Shown here: in pieces, positions 1 to 24,986 of the stretch
Layout of the letters: every line of letters starts with the position of its first letter
Position numbering within the stretch: the stretch's first letter is position 1
From: Glandiceps talaboti
Taxonomy: Eukaryota; Hemichordata; Enteropneusta; Spengelidae
DNA length: 64,000 nucleotides
Reading direction: 5' to 3'
Assembly (NCBI RefSeq): GCF_964340395.1
Contig: NC_135563.1
Span: 9,055,575 to 9,119,574, forward strand
Translations under genes and position numbers: made by a program
Notes under the pieces: model-generated
What the model was told of the DNA's origin: nothing
The model's database searches: none
What the model saw: only the letters and a program-made list of their open reading frames with translations

Positions 1-800
1 CATTTTTTTCTAGCACTTGATTTGTATGAACATTTCCATCTCCAATTCTCTATCTAATATTTGTCCATTATCACTTAAAAACTATGCAGGCGATATATCC
101 GAATTCACAAATCTTTCTACATCGTAGTTTGTTGTTAATTAATATTGCGCAAATGTTATAAATTATAATGATTAATAATATGTACGGAATATGAAAAAAC
201 TAGAACGATTTATAAAAGACAGTTATCATATTGAAGCAATAGGCGGTCAATGACCGTCGTAGTGGGAAAAACGCCCTCTTTGTCAGTGTCAGTGATCGAT
301 ATTAATTATTTATTCCACATACCGTCATAGTACTGCTACCCTCAATCCATACACTGCAAACAGCGTACTCAGTACGCGGAAACAAATCTCGATTCTGTGA
401 GTACATAGGTCTAAGATAACAGATACAGGAGGATATGGAAGTTAAATTGAAACTTTCCTGAATGTAAAATTGAAATAATGTTGACGGAATAAAAGAACGT
501 TTATAAAATTTCTGCGTGCCTTTGGTAAGCGGAATTTGCGACCACACAGGGAAGTTCTTCAATATAAGGATTATTAAGGGGGATGTGAACTGTCAGAAAG
601 AACCCCATGTGTTGTTCTATTGATATGATGGAATTGTGATATAATTCTGACAACTGAATATGTGGTCTTTCTATGAGTTTAGATGGTGCATTAATTACAC
701 GGTTAAGCTTATTTCTACTTAGTCAGATTTCCATATCAGAACACTTCCCACTAGGCTTCTGCCACTCTTTCGTACAAACCGACTAACGTTCAAACTATTC

Positions 801-1053
801 TGTCTTTGTTTGATTATCAAGGTTTATTAGATAGAAGGCGCACATCTCCCCATCAAAGTAAAGTTATTGTTTGATGTCAAAAATTAACAATCGAGTCAGG
901 AAGTACTCGAGCATTACTGGCAATTATGGAGTGTGCCACCAACGTTTAAAATTGAAGTTTATTTTGTCTTTATTTGATTATCAGGGTTTATGAGAGGGCG
1001 CACATTTCCACATCAAAGTATACTTCGATGTTGCATGCATTGTTAGATGTCAA
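801..1053. repeat. Diverged tandem duplication of about 85 bp
   Basis: The segment at 801-880 (TTTGATTATCAAGGTTTAT...GGCGCACATCTCC...CATCAAAGTA...TAGATGTCAA-like) recurs at 964-1053 with the same word order (TTTGATTATCAGGGTTTAT, GGGCGCACATTTCC, CATCAAAGTA, AGATGTCAA). The offset is about 163 bp. It looks like an old local duplication of noncoding DNA. Confidence 0.7.
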
Positions 1054-1857
1054 TGTGTGAAAATCTAAAAATGATGAGAAACACAAAAGGAAACTAAATT
1101 TGAAGATCGGCAAACTAACGATGTCGTAAAAGAGACAACCAGACCACGGTTACTTTAAGTTAAACAGTTTGTAGACAAATGAACGCGTAACATGATATAT
1201 AACAACATTAAAGGATCCTCGAACATTAATTAGTCTACCGCCCTCTAACGTTAACAGATGTGCATTAAATTACATTTATAGAACGATGGAAATACCTTTT
1301 AGAGTAATCCCACAGGGTCCAGAAAAATCTAAAGATAACTGGAGGGGAGCTAGATCATTTTCTGTTTGTGTTTAATTGATGACGAACATTGTTGTACATG
1401 ATATATATGGGGAGGGGGGTTCTAGTAATATTGCACGAATGTTTGACGTTCCCAGCTTTCATAATTCAGCCATCAAATTACATTTCGTTTCTGGGGGAGG
1501 GGTATAATTTCCACGTACAAGAGGAATTCAGCAAGCTTTTGTTACCGCCAACGGAGAGACCTACGTAAAAATAAAGGTTTTACATGGCATCAATAGAGCG
1601 CCACCAACGGTCGAAATTTACGAATTTCACGTCGTCCCAGAAAAGAGACATAAAGCGGTATTTCAATACATTTAATAACAACGGAGACAATCTAAAAAAA
1701 TCATCCCGGAAACTACAAGGATATAATGTTGCCGTTATATGATTTTTGAATTTTAGAGTAAGCTTTAGGATAACATTTCTGTAGTGACGTATGCGATCGA
1801 TAATGCGCCTGGCTTTTTAACAAAAACTTAATTTACGTTTCATTAAAACTGTATGGC

Positions 1858-1860
<3 letters not shown>

Positions 1861-1934
<74 letters not shown>
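1861..1934. repeat. (AT)n microsatellite
   Basis: Thirty-seven uninterrupted AT dinucleotides, directly readable. Confidence 0.98.
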
Positions 1935-1938
<4 letters not shown>

Positions 1939-2589
1939 ATATATTGTGTGGGAAGTACCGTGACTGTAGCTTTTTCAAGTCGATGACGTGAAATTCGTGC
2001 GAACGTTTTTCAATAATAATATACTGATGAAAAATATCGGCCTATGCCGCCACAGTGACTGCCTGCAGCAAGTTCCTGGTATTATTACATATGTACCACT
2101 GTGTAAGTACGTTGATGTACCGTCACTATTGCGTCATCTTGAAACCATATTTTCCACCCACGTATAACTTTTCACTCGACTCACACATGGCCGGCCCGCG
2201 ATTGTATTTTGACCCGTTTTTTTACTAGAAAACTTACAATGCGTATCCTGTCTAGCCAAGAATTCTGTCGCGCGGGCTCTTGCCTTACCTCCTACGCAGT
2301 TGTCCGCCGTAGGAGAAAGGCTTGAGCCAAAAATACGAGTCCCCACACAACTGGATTCTTAGCCATATATCCGGTCAGACCAGTTATTGGGTTTACGGAG
2401 TGACACGCTTCATTGTGGCGGACGTGCTTTCATTCACGCACGAACAATTTTTGGAATTCTCTGCTACTGGCGAACCTGTAGCCGTACTCGGTATTTATAG
2501 ATCTCTATGGGTATAATGAAAATGAAATGTAGTGACAGTACAGCTCGAGATCTAGACAGACACGACGCGTCGACGAGTCAGAGACGAAG

Positions 2590-2630
2590 CAAGACAGAGA
2601 CAGAGACAGAGACAGAGGCTGAGACAGGGA
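2590..2630. repeat. (GAGACA)n-like short repeat
   Basis: Imperfect AGACAG/GAGACA hexamers, about six copies. They follow a short CG-rich stretch with the palindromic word CGACGCGTCG just upstream. Confidence 0.8.
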
Positions 2631-2873
2631 AAGAACATCAATTTTGACTCTAGATGATGCCTGCTCGATTTGTAAACAAAACTGGACATTTTGCTGGTGA
2701 TGGATGAACTTAATTAATTCCTTGTTGAGTTTATACGTTATAAACGAAGCAACTAATTAGGCCATAGGGTCACTTGTATTCAAAGGTGCATCACGTGCTG
2801 TTGTCTTTCCACTTTTCATGACCATTTGGAAACCACCTTAACTTGCGGATGTTAAAAAATATCATTTGGCCTA

Positions 2874-3015
2874 AGGGAGTCTTCAGTAATTACTGGGAGG
2901 GGGTGGGGGCGAATCAAGCCGGGCCTGTCGTGTACAATTGTAATCATCCCTGGATCCATTTTTAAAAAAAAGTGACTCAATTTCATTTACTAAAACATGA
3001 CCCTCCCCATGTCCA
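2874..3015 (+). mobile_element. Diverged copy of the AGGGAGCCTTCAGTAAT inverted-repeat element
   Basis: It begins AGGGAGTCTTCAGTAATTAC and then a G-rich tract, matching the left end of the element at 49133. Further in it shares an A-run with AAAGTG and a later ATGACCCTCCCC with the copy near 50626. Its right end is not clear. It is a non-coding MITE-like fragment. Confidence 0.5.
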
Positions 3016-3710
3016 AAAATATAAACAACATGGATTAGGATTCTATGATACGTAAAAGAGACAAGAGTTTGAAATTTGCGTACACTGAGAAACCTTTTTG
3101 CCTTATTTTGAAGACATCAGTTGTAGACACGATAATTACTACATATCATGGTTCATTTTACTTCTTTCATACATGTATATACGTTTGCGCCTGCAGGTGA
3201 CCACTTCGATGGTAAAGACTCTAGGCCATCGCATCATACTTGTATTACTAACGTAAAACACTAGAGTGGCGCACTATCAACCATGTAACCAAGGACAATA
3301 CCCAAGTAAAAATTCAATTTGTAGTCAGGCAAATAAAAAGATCCAGCACCATATATGCATATTATATAATGTCATATCACCACAGGCAATCTTGGTCAGA
3401 AAAATTAGATTGTGGCATTATTGATGTCAGATCTAGGCTGACAAAAAACCCAACAATCTGTGCTATGAGTTAGCTAGAAAACGTATAACTATGAATATAC
3501 ATTCACAGGGAGTCCAGAAACCATGTTACAAATAAATAGATAAATAAATAAACAATGGATGAGTAAAAATGAACAAATGAACAATGAGTTTTTCACTCCG
3601 TATTAAATACAGAATAATACTTGTATAGATAATGCGGGGAGCTTTCGTGCTCATGCGTTTTTCATTTAAGGCTTACTCATGATCATGACTAGTTTGTCTA
3701 TTTGTTTATT

Positions 3711-3844
3711 CATTATCTATCTATCTATCTGTCTGTCTAATCTATCTATCTGTCTGTATGTCTATATATTTATCTATCTACTTACCTACCTACCTCTTGC
3801 TCTCTGTATGTATGTATGTATGTATGTATGTATGTATGTATGTA

Positions 3845-3902
<58 letters not shown>

Positions 3903-3941
3903 CCCTATCTACCTAGCTATCCATCCATCCATCCATCCATC
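3711..3941. repeat. Compound tetranucleotide microsatellite
   Basis: Successive blocks of ATCT, GTCT, ACCT, ATGT, TCTG, TC and CCAT repeats. The long open frames through it are products of 4-bp periodicity and are not genes. Confidence 0.97.
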
Positions 3942-5124
3942 TGCATGTGGTATACGTATTTGGCATTGTTAAACTGGTTCACAAAATTAAGCAATATAGG
4001 GCCTAATGAGTTGCATCACATATAACTTCCTAGTTAGACACTCAGTGCGTGTGTTAGAATCATGGTATATGGTTGTCAGCAACCATTCCACTGATACCAG
4101 TATATTTAGAGCTCCTGGTATTACGTTTAAAATGGTCGTGTCCAGTGGTGTGATGTAAACATCACAAAAGATGTGAAGGTAGTCGTGCTAAAATTACCTT
4201 TCTGGAAATTCCAGATTTTCTGGAATCTCGTTTTTGAAGCAACTATGCACCTTTCGTCTGAATCGCACCCTGAATCTCAAAATTAGAACTAGAGATTTCA
4301 AAAAGGTAAAAGTATCTTATACCACTACTAATAACGGAGTCAAGTATCAATTTCTACTTAACAATGTGAAGGTACTAATTGTTAATTTTTTTGTAATAAA
4401 ATGAATTATTGTAAAATGTATATTATTTTCTGAAATGTAACCCTCTCCACTGCAAAATACTACTCCCAAAGATCGACCATATATATCCATCCCACGAGCC
4501 GCTTAATTGAAGGCGCACTCGTACTCACGGCGCATCCATGCGTTTTATTTTTGTACCTGTATATCATGGTGCTCTATGGTGATGGATTGTCTTTTTTCTT
4601 TTTCTTTTTTGATGGTATTAGTAGGAAACTCTTACCTTCTCTAAGCATACAAATGTTGTTTCACTTTTATTTTCTTTTGTCCCACGCCCGCGTTCTATTG
4701 TTATGATGCAATCGTCTACTTTGAACGGTGACGGAAGGTTGTTTCCAGTGACCAGTTCAAATGTCTTTGTTATGCAAATTTCATGTAAATAGCCAGCGTA
4801 AACTACTCATTTGTCGGGGTGTTACTTATTTAGAATGAACCTTTTTATTATTTTTATGTTATTCAAATAGCGTATTTCACAATTGTATGACTAGCATGAC
4901 TTTACATACATTTTAAAAAACATTCAAAAGCGGTGTATTGCAGGCCATGTGTAGGAAAATTCAATAAAAGACATATCATGTGGAAACAATATTTCACAAT
5001 TTCCAACCCCCGTTAATAATAGAATCATCCGTGATTTCGTAAGACGACAGCTAGCTAAAACTGGATCAGTGCAAGTGAAAAATAGCAGAAGACATTTCAT
5101 TGATGCAGCGAGGAGTATGTGAAA

Positions 5125-17708
<12,584 letters not shown>

Positions 17709-18838
17709 ATCGTACTGACTACATGAACAATATTGTCATGGAAGATTGAACCCAAAAACTTGAAACTTTTGCTGTGATAAAACCGAGTACAAGGCTGGAA
17801 TGAGCTGTGAAGAGAGTGACGTGGAAAAAAGATAGGTGACGATAGGACTTCTGAGTGTTGTATGAAAGGGAAAAGCTGCTCAGATCAAGTGTATATATGT
17901 GCACATCATACGCTTTTAGACATTTTGATACTTATTAAATGAACTCCACCAAAGAATTAACTATAACAATTATTTTTGTTAACCACTCTTCACAAAAGTT
18001 TCCCCAACATGTACATATTGTCTTGCTTAACCCATCTGCTTTAATATAACATGCTTGTCACCGATAGTATTTGTGCAATTACAATGTTTTGTACCCGTCC
18101 CAGATTTGCCATATGTTGTTATACAGAATGCATCATGCTTGTGGTATTTTTTCAATACAAGGGTCTCAGGCAATCCTGTTTTTCTGTAGTAACAGTTGTA
18201 AAATGGACTACTACTACCAACTTTGAGCTTTGATATTAAGTTTGTCTTTACATGTAAGATGAAATGACTAGTTTTGTAGTTTGACTTCCTGTACATATTA
18301 GGTAAGTTTAAGGACATTATTACAAGACAAACACACCGATTTTCTAGACATTTACATTGTGAAAGCTAAGTCATACATGTTTCACATTTTCAAATTCGCT
18401 TGTTGTAGACGGGGGTCAACAAGCTTTAAGATTCTGCATTGTTGCAGATAGATGTTTTCTTGAACTTGAACTTAAAAGTTTATATATGATGTAATCTACT
18501 CAGAGAAGAACACATTTTGTACACTTTGTGTTACCCTTGAAAGTGAACGAAATAGATGCTATCCTTAACATGTAGATATTCAGAAATACTATAGATAGCG
18601 TAATATCTAAAAACAGTCAAGTCCTAAAATGATATATAGCAAAAAAAAAATTATCATTTTTTGTATTTTTTTTTCTGAAGTATAATTACATGATATCATT
18701 TTTGATTGACTATAAGTATCAGGTTTATTTGCTTAAATAACATTTTGAAAATCTTTGATGTATTTTTTTTTTGGGGGGGGGGGGGAGAACGATAAAAAAA
18801 TTGATGTTATTACGTATAGTTATTAAGTAGCAACATGT

Positions 18839-18867
18839 GTTTACAGTACAGGCACTGTACTGTAAAC
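18839..18867. repeat. Perfect 13-bp inverted repeat
   Basis: GTTTACAGTACAG and CTGTACTGTAAAC flank a GCA loop. It is a perfect hairpin-capable palindrome. Confidence 0.9.
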
Positions 18868-21800
18868 AGCAAAACATTGTGCAAGAGACATATCAAGTGC
18901 TTTGATTATTTGATTTTTAAAGTGAAATTTTTTACACTTTTGGAGTAATTTTGTGCTTTGTATCAGCAAAAGGGAGAAAAATGTTTTGTAGCAGTATCAA
19001 AAAGTGAATGATATTTGTTTTAGCAGTACTGGTAGATCAAATTCTACATGTATATGGGAAATATTCTTCAAGAAAATAAGTATAAACCAAACTCATTGAA
19101 ATCAGATTTTCATTTTTTTTAGTTGGACATGCCATATACTGTTAACTTCGGTAGATAGTACATCAGGAAACTTTAAAGTCTTGGGAAAAAAAAATGATCT
19201 GTCATGTTTAATTCAATGTTTACTATAAGTTAAAAGTTCTTTGAAACTATAACATTGCATATACTCAGGATGACACAACATACATTAATAGCTAGAATCT
19301 CATTTCAAACTTACTTTGAAGCTAAGTATTTCAGTAGAAAAATGGCTTGAATCTTCGACCTGTTTTGCACCATGAGCGGGCTTTTTAAAGAAAGTTTTAA
19401 TTACATTGAATGGAACACAGGAACACGAGGAAGTTAAGCTAGCATCAGTATCACTTGATTTCAGAATATGATATAAAGGAGGGAGTTGTACTTGAGTAAC
19501 GTTCAAATTTTGTGTAAAGGATTATTTGTGATAATCTATCCAAGAAAATTACTGCCTTTCACTCATCAAAAATTTAACGTGTATTTGATTAAACATCTAT
19601 TAATAGATATATGATTATGGCAGCCTCGCAATCATCTATAGTGAGATGTAAGGATGTACAGTTAATGAAAATACAGTCCCTAAAAATTATTCAGAGATGT
19701 TTAAAGTTAAGACTCTTTAATAATAAGGTTGAAGTACTACAGTGGCAGTTGAGGTTTGGTTAACTTTAGGACAGACACAAACTAAAACTATCATTGTTAG
19801 ATATGGTAGATTTACACAATGGGTGACAGCAGTGCCTCTGTTGTGTGGATATATATTCACTCTGTAATCAAGATAGTGGAACCACTGGAAGTCCCAAAAA
19901 ATGTACACTGTAAGGTTAAGGAAGTCATCAGAAATGCCACCCTACTGTGAGTATTAAACTAAACCAACATCCATTCAGTGGCTTATATCAACATGTCACA
20001 ACAATAGTGTTAGTTCATGTCTATCTCAGTAAGTTGAAACGTCAATTTTCGCTGTCATAAGATGACAGTCTGTATGTATGACAAGAGACTCAGAGTTTGG
20101 AAAAGGACTAATCCGTATGAAGAGTTAGAATATAATGCTAATTAATGTATCCACTGTAAGATCTAAAGAATCACCTGGGGGCTAGAGAATATCTCAAACA
20201 TGAAAGTGTGGTCAGTCGTACTGTATATACATGTGTTACTTTGTAGGATTAGTAGTTTATACAGGAAATCTCAACTCTCATTAGCCTGCCAGCTTGCTAT
20301 TCTGTTGAAAAGTTATTTACATACTAAATCAGCAGTACAAAAACAATTTTGAATCTTTTGACTGGTTTGCACCGCAGCAGGTCTCTCCACGAAGTTTGAT
20401 TGAAATTTACATTCTAAATGACTTCTACTTACAATTTTATGATGTATGGGCTTCATCAAAGGTCTCCATGTTGCCTTCAATGTCTATAATATCGATCGCT
20501 GATGGTTCCTTCAAGTATGGGAAATATCAAAAAACAGTGTAAACAAAATCATATAAAAGAACCAACATGTAGCAATAGAGTTGTTGGACATTTTCATAAA
20601 AACACAAAGATATGTCAATGTAGATCTTTCTCTTTTTTTTTTTGAACAATAGTAGGAAATTAAATATCCACCTACAACCTTGTTTGTGATATGGAATCTT
20701 TGAAAACAGCCTGGCAGGCATTTACTGCAATTCACACATTCAGTACACAAAAATGTGAATGAAATACAATTCTTCGACTTACATTATCTGATGTTATACA
20801 TTATATTATGCTCAAACAGAAGTAAACATATCTATATTTAGTGAAAATTGTTTGAACCACATATAACACTAGTGTTGATTATGTAGTCGCTAATTTGTAT
20901 CTCACATGATATATTGTATCTATGTACACAAATGGACAATTTGTTAGATGAGTGTAACAACAGAGGTGATACTCATGAGACAGTACTCATACACAGTGAC
21001 ACATCTTGATTAATTATAGTACAGTATGACTGATCTGACTTGATAATTTTTAACATATATATGTTCTGTACTTTAAATATAACTTTAAAACTGGGGCACA
21101 TCTGAAGGGCACTATCACCCTGGCTTTCCGGACACACACCATGACCCAGCTTTCTATGTTCTTACATTTTTACAATGGATTACATATCTAACAATAATGT
21201 TATCGACTAAAGCTAGCTGTAACCCTGATATCCTCAACAAACAATGTTACACATCTCTCATATTTTGTTTGAGTTACAAAACAGGCTTGGGTATACCACA
21301 TATATGACACGCTGTTATTCAGCTTGCCAAAATTGGCTTCTGTGCCAATTAAAATAGAAATACATGCAAGTTTTATTAGATTTGATTCAGTTTATAACGA
21401 GAATATATGCACTGCTAACTACGATGAATTCTATGATTAATTTTGGACCCAAGATATTTGGAAATAATTAAAGAACTCAATTCATCATAATCTATATCAC
21501 AAAATGTGATAGCTAGATAGATACACAATGGGACAAACAATCATTTTACAGCATGAAATAAAAAATTCATATTCACATTAACGTGATAAAATAACTTGTA
21601 TTTTGAGGTACACATTTTTCAAATCTGTTATAAAATACTTAATGTCATTCTTGCCTTATTTGGTGGAGAGATTCCCATCTCATATTTTCAATATACATTT
21701 GCACTCATTCATTATACATTTGTACTCAAACCAGGGTTAGGCTTGAAGGAACCTGTTATATCTCGCTTCGTCCTCCTTTATATAATTATTTTTGACGCAC

Positions 21801-22587
21801 TAGGTCACAGTGGTTTGCACCATGGCATTACATTGGGTTCATCATGCAGAATGTAGAACAATGCGCAAGAGAAAATCTCCCATCATAAAATGCAACTATT
21901 GAGTCACTGCGGTCTCCCCCAACAAGTATCTCTTACATTTAAGATTCAATTTAGTGTGTTACACCTACAGATTTAGATCTCATTGAGTCAATCAACAACA
22001 TACCCGAAGTTGTTGAACTGTTTGTCAGGAAAGACTACACGCAGAGAGACATTTACAAAACTGCCAAACCAAGGGATGAAATCAAATACATGTATTGTGT
22101 CAGCAGAAAAAAAAAATACTGTGGCATTTGTCCAGAGTTTAGAAAGAGAACTAGAATGTCACACAGCATGATTACTTTAATTGTCTTTGCTCAGAGCCCC
22201 TGATCCAAATACAAACTATCCATTTCATTAATCTTGCAGCCAAATTATTTCGAAATTTTTAACTTGTTTATAAAGAAAATCAAGAGAATGTATGTATTGC
22301 ATCCATTTCTGGAAATGTTGGATGAGCTTTTGCCATATATTTCGAAGTTTTGTTGAAAGTTTTTTTTTACTAAGTTTTTTCAGCCTTCAATGCATTCCAC
22401 TGGTTAAATGAATGGTGGAGTCTGTGTAAATAGATGTGTGCACTGCAAATACCTTTAAGTATTGCAATTACCAGTAGTATGATTTTTCAGTCAAATACAA
22501 GATATTGTTTAAGTTCTGCAAATTTGATGAGATACCAGCACGTTGTGACAACATGAAGGACACTGTGTTTAAGGAATTGAATTGGAG

Positions 22588-23000
22588 GAAGTTAGGAATG
22601 ACCATGGTCACTATTGCAATCTGGCCCTGAACTTTGACTATGAAATTTAACAATTCTAATCACAACGTCACACTATTGTTCATTTGATTTGACCTGTAAA
22701 ACAGGGCCATTGTTTTTCAGTTATCTCAGGAAAGTGCCGAATGATAAAGTTAGGAATAACCATGGTCACTCACTATGGCAATCTGACCCTGAACTTCAAC
22801 ATCTCAAAGCCTAATCTGAATCTCCATTTTGTTTGACTGGTAAAATAAGGAAATGGTTTTGCAGTTGTGCCAGGAAAGTGCCCAATGATCTGATAGCAAA
22901 TCTGGCCTTGAACTCTAAATGTCTCCAATACTAATCTGAATGTTCATTTGGTTTGACTGGTAAAACAGGACAAGTGTGTTTCAGTCATACCAGGAAAGTA
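22588..23000. repeat. Degenerate tandem repeat, unit about 160 bp
   Basis: Three units share GTTAGGAATGACCATGGTCA (22591; variant at 22749), GCAATCTGGCCCTGAACTT (about 22617, 22777, 22896), CATTTGATTTGACCTGTAAA-like and CAGGAAAGTGCC words in fixed order. The third unit has lost part of its length. Confidence 0.8.
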
Positions 23001-24555
23001 TAATCCCAATAGGTGTCGGTATCTCATTTCAAGTACCCAAGATTTATCACGTTGTTTACACATTTCTTGCAAGTTTGGAATCAGAGAATGAGTGAAAGTT
23101 ACCAATATCAGTCACTTTCACAACATTTTCTCATCATTTCCTCAAAAAACATTGTGCCATAATTGTCTCACATTTCTTGCCATTGGATTAAAAGTAATTG
23201 AAGAATCTCATTTGAATACTGCCATTGTTGCACTGACCTAACAAGGCACAGCGCAGATTTTTGATACTTTTGATTTATAATTAAGTGTAACTGTGTTCTG
23301 AATGAAAAATATTGAGTTTCTCTCTCTTCATGGTAAATCACTTAATAAAGATGTGCAGATTTTTTAATTTTCTTTTTTTTTTTACATTTCAGAGTCACAT
23401 ATGTTTTCTGTTTGTAGTGATATTTGAGAATGGTGGCTCAATCCAAAGAGAGAGTTTTGATATTATGTTTATAATTTGTTTTGCACTTTCATAAGTTGAG
23501 TGAAAAGTTTGCATCCTTGTGAGGAGAGACTTGAGAATTTTGAATTATATTGTTGCCTCTTCTCTTGTATAACAAGGAAGTGGGTTCAACTGAGAAATAT
23601 TTTGAATGACTGATCCCACCCTATGATGTTGTTATAATGTCAAACAGAGTGATTTCATCTGTTATCCCCATTTTACATAAGTTTATGTTTATATCCTGAT
23701 TACACACAAAAACAACAATGTACAACTCTTTTGCCCTTTTATATGTATACGCAACTATAGTTGAGATCTGAGAGAAGCTAGCCAAATCAGATGTAGAATA
23801 CGTCATCAGCAAAAAGTACACAATTTTTGGGGGTTAAATTTGTACTGAAATATTGACAAATTGTTGAACCAATTAACAATTTAGTTCAACCAGATGGAAA
23901 GAAGATGCCATTTTTACACCAGTTCTCATCACCTCTATCAATGTGGTTAGTGTTAATTTTTCAAATCTTACAGAGGCATAGAGATTAACCAAGGGATAGT
24001 AATATTAGTTGAGGCCAACATTTTCACCAGTTGTCGCATGATACAGACTAGATGATCTACTTCTAAATCAAAAGTCGTCCATGCACATATTGTTCACACT
24101 TAATATAATATTATGACATTATCATTATTTAAGATGGAGTAACGAGTCAATGATATCTTGAATGTTATAATGTATGTGTTTAACACAACATTTCTTTTTC
24201 TTTTGCGTAACTTTTATTTCTACATGGAGTATGAGTCTGTATTTATAAGCAAATAGCTTGTCAAGAAGTTTATTAAATGACATACCTTGTGTTTAAAAGA
24301 CTTACATGAACAGCATTTTGTATTTTGAATATTTATTTATTATTGAAAGACTGCAATTTTAGAAGACAAAAAAAAATTATATACCATCTTGGGAGGTTTT
24401 GAGTTTGCTAACTGTTTAATATGCACTTTGTAGATGGTGATTGTGAGCTCAGCATTATTCCGTACATTAAGTTACTGATGAAAGTTAAGTAAAAAAAAAG
24501 TGAATAAAAAACCACAAATATTATGTTGTCTCTCTGGTATGAACTTTCTGTTTTG

Positions 24556-24656
24556 TCATGACTCAGCCTGATTGATGACTTGCATGAGTGAGGAGTTGAC
24601 AGCCACTCGGAGGAACTCCTCATGGTGATCTGTAGTGGATGGGCTCCATCCTGCAT
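24556..24656 (-). CDS. Possible alternative terminal exon of the small secreted protein
   Basis: After a GGCTATTTTAG acceptor, the frame AT|GCA|GGA runs 33 codons to a TGA at 24556, reading (D)AGWSPSTTDHHEEFLRVA and ending VINQAES. The exon at 26998-27178 ends with a lone G, so it can splice here and give ...VKAL-DAGWSP... in frame, skipping 24987-25033. Minus-strand AATAAA words lie further on near 24331-24340. The composition looks protein-like (amphipathic helix), but it could also be chance or the end of another transcript. Confidence 0.4.
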
Positions 24657-24986
24657 CTAAAATAGCCACTGCCAGCCACTACAAAATATTCTATTGTTCT
24701 TGGACATTACTAAGTAAATACTAATTATCACACCTGCCACTGAAAATACATGTAAGTTAACACATCTGAGGAGAATGACACTTTGAAATAATGAGCAGGA
24801 AGATATTCAAAGCTGGCCTGAGTTCCTTCTGAAGACACCCTGTGGTTATACATGTATGAAAGTCATATATAGCAACCCTTTGTTCTTCTTCATTACTATG
24901 CATATATTATTATGCTAACTATATCATGAATATTAATTAGCTCAGGAATATTGTCCAGGACTTCAATTATAGTTGGGAGGTCCCTG

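Larger units (their letters stand above)
1..5124. other. Spacer upstream of the WBP1L-like gene
   Basis: No open frame with splice support or recognisable protein motifs was found on either strand. The stretch holds simple repeats, a short tandem duplication, one copy of a small inverted-repeat element family and AT-rich filler. The promoter and any 5' untranslated exon of the WBP1L-like gene should lie in its last part, but no TATA box or initiator stands out. Confidence 0.6.
17709..24555. other. Spacer between convergent genes, including the WBP1L-like 3' UTR
   Basis: No splice-supported exons were found. An ATTAAA at 17934-17939 is a possible poly(A) signal for the WBP1L-like transcript, but the 3' UTR may be longer. 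The spacer contains a 13-bp poly-G run, a perfect 29-bp palindrome, two diverged copies of one segment (19339-19412, 20348-20420) and a degenerate tandem repeat. The rest is AT-rich DNA in which I see nothing. Confidence 0.55.

Noticed and set aside
3679-4025. Long open frames in the compound microsatellite
   Set aside because: They arise from 4-bp repeats read in successive frames; no start context, splice sites or non-repeat protein sequence.
24735-24850. Open minus-strand frame beginning VSSEGTQASFEYLP as an exon of the small secreted gene
   Set aside because: Its acceptor phase does not match either neighbouring exon.
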